From NCBI RefSeq assembly GCF_037038585.1, contig NC_092520.1, positions 150,411,104 through 150,475,103 on the forward strand: a DNA stretch of 64,000 nucleotides, given 5' to 3'. The notes beneath the pieces were generated by a model, which did no database searches, had not been told where the DNA came from, and worked only from the letters and a program-made list of their open reading frames with translations. The translations under genes were made by a program, and so were the position numbers. Below, one piece after another: positions 60,533-64,000 of this stretch. This DNA comes from Patagioenas fasciata. Taxonomy: Eukaryota; Chordata; Aves; Columbiformes; Columbidae. How positions within the stretch are numbered: position 1 is the first letter of the stretch; each line of letters opens with the position of its first letter.

Positions 60533-61401
60533 AGGTACCAAATAATACTCTTGGATGAGGGCTCTGATATAAGAGGTTGTCATTACGGGGATTTTCAGAA
60601 AATTACCTGATCTTTAGCATCTTGAGTAAAATTTACCCCAAATCCTTACTGCAGCATTCCATGTGTAAAATATAGTTACTTTTCTGAGTAGAAAGCATGG
60701 TTTATGGTTTTCAGGGGGAATTCTCTGTTTCTGACTGCTGTGATGGAATGAATGGTGTTTAAATCTGTCTAGTCTAATTCCTTATACAAGTGAAGTGTCA
60801 GACCCATTGCTGGCAGTAATTGTGAACATGTTAATTTAAGCAAGGAAAACATAATAACCATGTGTACTAGTGCCCTCCTTGCATTTTGTCTGAAGTTAGT
60901 TGCTGTTTGAGCTCTGCTTGCTTGTTGCTACCAACCAGTACTTAGTGTCCTAGTTTTGATGAAACCTATCCCAGATGATTGAGCTTGGGTATGAGCTTCA
61001 TACCCACAAAAAGCTGATAATTATAGAGTGCCTATGATAAGCAGTTTATTTGTAAATAGTATTATCAGCCCAGTGTTTGCAACATTGTAAAAATAAAAAT
61101 AATAATTTATAAAAACATCAATGTGCTTTTGTGAATTTACTGTTTATGGAGCTTACTTTCTATCATCTTTCAAAGTTGTGTTTAACTTGTGTTAGGATAC
61201 AAAAGTATTAGTGGTCACAAGATGTAAATTCTTTGTCTCTCAGTGTAGAAGTCTGTATAATTGATTCTGTGGGAGTTTGGGCACATATAAAGGCAGTTGT
61301 CATAGCTGTTTGGTAGCTTTTAAGCACGTTACTCTTCCAACCAACTCTTACACTCTTTATTTTTCACTTCAGTTTAGTTATACAAACTGTTTGTCTTGCA
61401 G
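60533..61401 (+). other. ADIPOR2: End of ADIPOR2 intron 1
   Basis: AT-rich intron ending in 'gtttgtcttgcag' before exon 2. No additional feature seen. Confidence 0.7.
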
Positions 61402-61469
61402 AGCCAACACATAATCAGCCAAACTGAACCAAGAGAAAGCAGAATATTTGAGAAGGCTCCCAGCATCTC
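61402..61469 (+). other. ADIPOR2: ADIPOR2 exon 2, 5' UTR part
   Basis: Starts after the acceptor TTGTCTTGCAG|AG at 61391-61401. It contains no upstream ATG ahead of the initiator. The start context is TCTCATGA, weak at position -3. Confidence 0.8.
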
Positions 61470-61637
61470 ATGAATGAACTAACGCAACTCGATAATGCTG
61501 GTTCTCCAGAGCCAGGTCTACGACTCAGAAAAGGACACATGTCTGACACCGCAACAGCACAGGCAGCCTTTGAAGAGGACAGCTCTGAGCAGCAGCTTCT
61601 TCTAGTGGAGCCACCCTTGTCTTCTGACCAGGATAAT
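61470..61637 (+). CDS. ADIPOR2: ADIPOR2, first coding exon (partial gene, N-terminal 56 residues)
   Basis: Adiponectin receptor 2 is a seven-helix membrane protein with an intracellular N terminus that binds adiponectin and acts through ceramidase and PPAR-alpha-linked signalling (family knowledge). This exon encodes only the soluble N-terminal tail: MNELTQLDNAGSPEPGLRLR followed by KGHMSD and an acidic, glutamine-rich segment ending SSDQDN. The MNE...PEP.LRLRKGH pattern matches human ADIPOR2 and not ADIPOR1. The donor is GATAAT|GTAAGT, phase 0. Exons for the conserved AHHAMEKMEEF region and the membrane domain are not in the window. Gene order after WNT5B supports the call. Confidence 0.9.
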
Positions 61638-61664
61638 GTAAGTTATATGATTATCTATTGGTTT

Positions 61665-61735
61665 TGCTTGGGAAAATGGGGGACTGGACTAGATGATCTT
61701 TCGAGGTCCCTTCCAATCCCTAGCATTCTATGATT
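61665..61735 (+). mobile_element. Very short CR1 3' tail just downstream of the ADIPOR2 exon 2 donor
   Basis: About 70 bp with 'ggactggactagatgatctt', 'cccttccaatccc' and ATTCTATGATTT, the last bases of a CR1. It is nearly the same as the tail of the copy at 41786-42150, and both carry the same in-frame remnant (GLDDL.RSLPIP.IL then stop). It starts about 28 bp after the last base of the exon. Confidence 0.85.
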
Positions 61736-61808
61736 TGGTGCTTGAGGTAAGTTCCAGAAATGTGAACCATGAGCCTACGGCCTCTTTCTGTCTGCTGAAT
61801 AATTGTAA

Positions 61809-61827
61809 AAAAAAAAAAAAAAAAACC
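61809..61827 (+). repeat. Poly-A homopolymer
   Basis: An uninterrupted A run of about 19 in ADIPOR2 intron 2. No retrocopy is recognised immediately upstream of it. Confidence 0.8.
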
Positions 61828-62124
61828 ACCAGAAAGATGTCAGAAGTATTCATTTGAATGTATGGGAACTTAGGTGACAAGATGGGGTGTAAGTTTAAGT
61901 TTACCAGCTTTGTGGTTTTTATTCCCTCCTCAAAAAAATGGGATTCATAATGGTTTGTTCTGTACTGAGATGATGTTCATACCAAAGCTTTTTGTTCTGT
62001 AACTTCAGATTAATCATAAGTAAAAGTAGAAGATATATTGACTCTGGCTGATTGTAGTCTGAACCTTGGCTAATTGCTGTTGTTTTAGAGATTAGGACAG
62101 AAAAATCTGTTTGCAAGCATTCCT

Positions 62125-62420
62125 GTTGGAAGAATGGCCATACTGAATTAGACCAAACCTCTATAGTGTGCAATATCCTACCTCAGAGAGTAGCCAGTTG
62201 CAGACTCATAAGGAAGAGTAAAGGGATCGGGAAGCATGTTGTGTTACTTCCCCAGGACGCTCTCCCAGCCTTTAGTGATTGGTGGCTCACAGATTTCCAG
62301 AGCCAGTGGCAATGTTTTTGAATTTTGAGTGCATGTTCTGCACAGTCACAACATCCTGTGGGAAGGAATTCCACAGCTTAAATAGGTGTTGTATGAAGGT
62401 AATGTCCAAGCATTGGACAA
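62125..62420 (-). repeat. Ancient CR1/L3-like fragment, antisense
   Basis: On the + strand the stretch 'ccatactgaattagaccaaa' followed by a 'gcaatatcctacctcagaga' segment, and later 'cacaacatcctgtgggaagg' with 'aattccacagctta', resembles the reverse complement of the 3' part of old sauropsid CR1 (L3-like) repeats as I remember them. It is heavily diverged, so edges and orientation are approximate. Confidence 0.5.
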
Positions 62421-64000
62421 AAGTACCTTCTGGTTAGAGTGTTTGAGAACTGTAATTAATGCTTCTCCCAAGATATATATAGATGGGTATCATCATAGTT
62501 AAGTGGAACAGGTGTTCATCTTAAGCTCACTATTAAATTTATCATGACTTAATGAGTTTACTGTATCAACTCAGTTACAGCAACTGTGTGGTTTTAGCCA
62601 GGAGCAAAAACATGCTGATGAGACTTAATGTAGCCTTCAGGGCAGAAGAGTTGGGCTGTTGGTGTAAATTGCATTTGCCACAGATTCTGAGTGTGGGCAT
62701 GGACCACTATTGTGGTTCAGCTGATGTGAGAACCTGTCTTTAATAGTTTGAGCCCTTGTGGAATTTAGTTTTAAGTCTCCTTGTAATGAGAAGTCAGAAC
62801 AGGTATTAATGGCTAAAAAGCCAAGCCAATGCACTGGAAGTTGTACGCTCCTGTAACTTCTATAGGATGTTCTCAGTATCATGGTAATAGGAAATACAGT
62901 AGGGTTTTTTTTGCGTTATGTGGGAAGTCATAAAGCACGTATATAAGGTGTGAAGTGTTAGCCAATAGCTGAATTTGCTGAGGTTAAAAACAAGAAAAGT
63001 TGAGTTGTACTAGTGGATATTTTGGATGCACATATGTTTACCTTTTTTTTTTAAGGCCATTTTCATTCTTGTCTCTGACTTTCCTGGTTGAATAATGTTA
63101 GTTGCCTGTTGCCTGAAGATGGAATAGCTAAGGAAAAGCCCATGACTGATTATGACCTATAATTCTTTCTGTACCTTTGCTTAGCTAAACAGAAATTATT
63201 TGGATGAGTCAGTGTTCTAGAATTTTGGAAATGAAATAGTTAAAGTACTCTCATTCTCTCTTCTGTTTGTTTTTTCTGGCATTCTTAGCATGTGTTAATA
63301 TTTTCTTGTTTGTTTGCTTTCATCCTTATGACAAAAGTATGTGTTTCTTTTACTTTGGCTCACTACAAATATTTAGCTTTCCTGTATTTGTCTTCTCTTT
63401 TTCCCAGTCTCTTAAAAAGCTGCCACAGAAATTTGGTTTTGCCATTTGGACCTTGCTGTTCTATCTCAAACTGCATCACTTTCTCTGCATTACATGGCTT
63501 CCTGCTTGTTTGACCTTTTTTCAGCCTAAACTTTTATTGCTGTGGTATCTTTACTTTTTTTTTTTTCTTCTTAAAAGGCTGAATAATTGATGCTTCAGAT
63601 GGAGCATCCCAAAACGCTCTGCTGTCAAAAGAACCAATATTGTTTTGCCAAATGGCCTTTATTATGTGGCATACTGCAGTATTCTAAATAATCTGAAAAA
63701 AAACATTATGCTATGTATCTTCCTCTGTCTTGTATAAGCCTCAGCACAGCTGTTACTCAAATGCCAGCTAGGATTCACTTTTTTGCTGTACTATACATTC
63801 TGGCTACGTGCAGCTGCCTCAGTAGAAATGACTTACTAGTTCAAAAGTGTGATTTTCCTCTGGTTTTGAAGAAAGTCCTGTTTAGATAACAGTAATTTGC
63901 TCTTCTGTAGGTGGCAATAGTACTTGGGCACACAAGCTAAACATAGCCTTATAAAAGGACTCCAAGTGGTGCCAACTCTACTAGTATTCTAGTGGCTAAA

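Larger units (their letters stand above)
61638..64000 (+). other. ADIPOR2: ADIPOR2 intron 2, truncated by the window edge
   Basis: Begins GTAAGT. Contains a short CR1 tail, a poly-A run of about 19 at 61809-61827 and an ancient CR1-like piece (all noted), then AT-rich DNA with T-runs at 63043-63053 and 63556-63566. No further ADIPOR2 exon was found before 64000. Confidence 0.75.

Overview
The window reads as a bird nuclear genome. It has spliced vertebrate genes with GT-AG introns, two CpG-island promoters, many chicken-repeat-1 (CR1) LINE fragments ending in the CR1-type ATTCTATG tail, and solo LTRs of a type common in birds. My impression, from memory of LTR families and not from a search, is a neoavian bird and not a galliform. 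There is no sign of prokaryotic, organellar or viral-genome content.

Two protein-coding genes lie head to tail on the + strand. WNT5B is complete in its coding part: four coding exons (11107-11186, 11936-12183, 18380-18672, 27179-27637) join in frame to a 359-residue secreted Wnt ligand. ADIPOR2 (adiponectin receptor 2) is partial. A non-coding first exon lies in a CpG island and ends at a donor after 35849. A 25.5 kb first intron follows. The exon 61402-61637 carries the start codon and 56 codons. The rest of the receptor, including all membrane helices, lies beyond the right edge. WNT5B followed by ADIPOR2 in the same orientation is also the human 12p13.33 order, so the two calls support each other.

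Layout: 1-10400 is intergenic DNA upstream of WNT5B, with two CR1 copies and one exon-like 64 bp segment. 10440-11620 is the WNT5B promoter and CpG island. 11107-27637 is the WNT5B coding span. 27638-35300 is its 3' UTR and the intergenic spacer. 35300-36120 is a 10-bp tandem repeat plus the ADIPOR2 promoter island. 35850-61401 is ADIPOR2 intron 1, holding three solo LTRs, a CR1 and low-complexity DNA. 61402-64000 is ADIPOR2 exon 2 and the start of intron 2.

I found no new multi-gene system. The most interesting signals are places where mobile elements touch gene-processing sites. A CR1 ends about 13 bp from the WNT5B exon 4 acceptor and seems to supply its branch point. A CR1 tail starts about 28 bp after the ADIPOR2 exon 2 donor and would supply the stop codon if the intron were retained. 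A sense-oriented LTR with an intact TATA motif lies just downstream of ADIPOR2 exon 1. A 10-bp minisatellite lies against the ADIPOR2 promoter.
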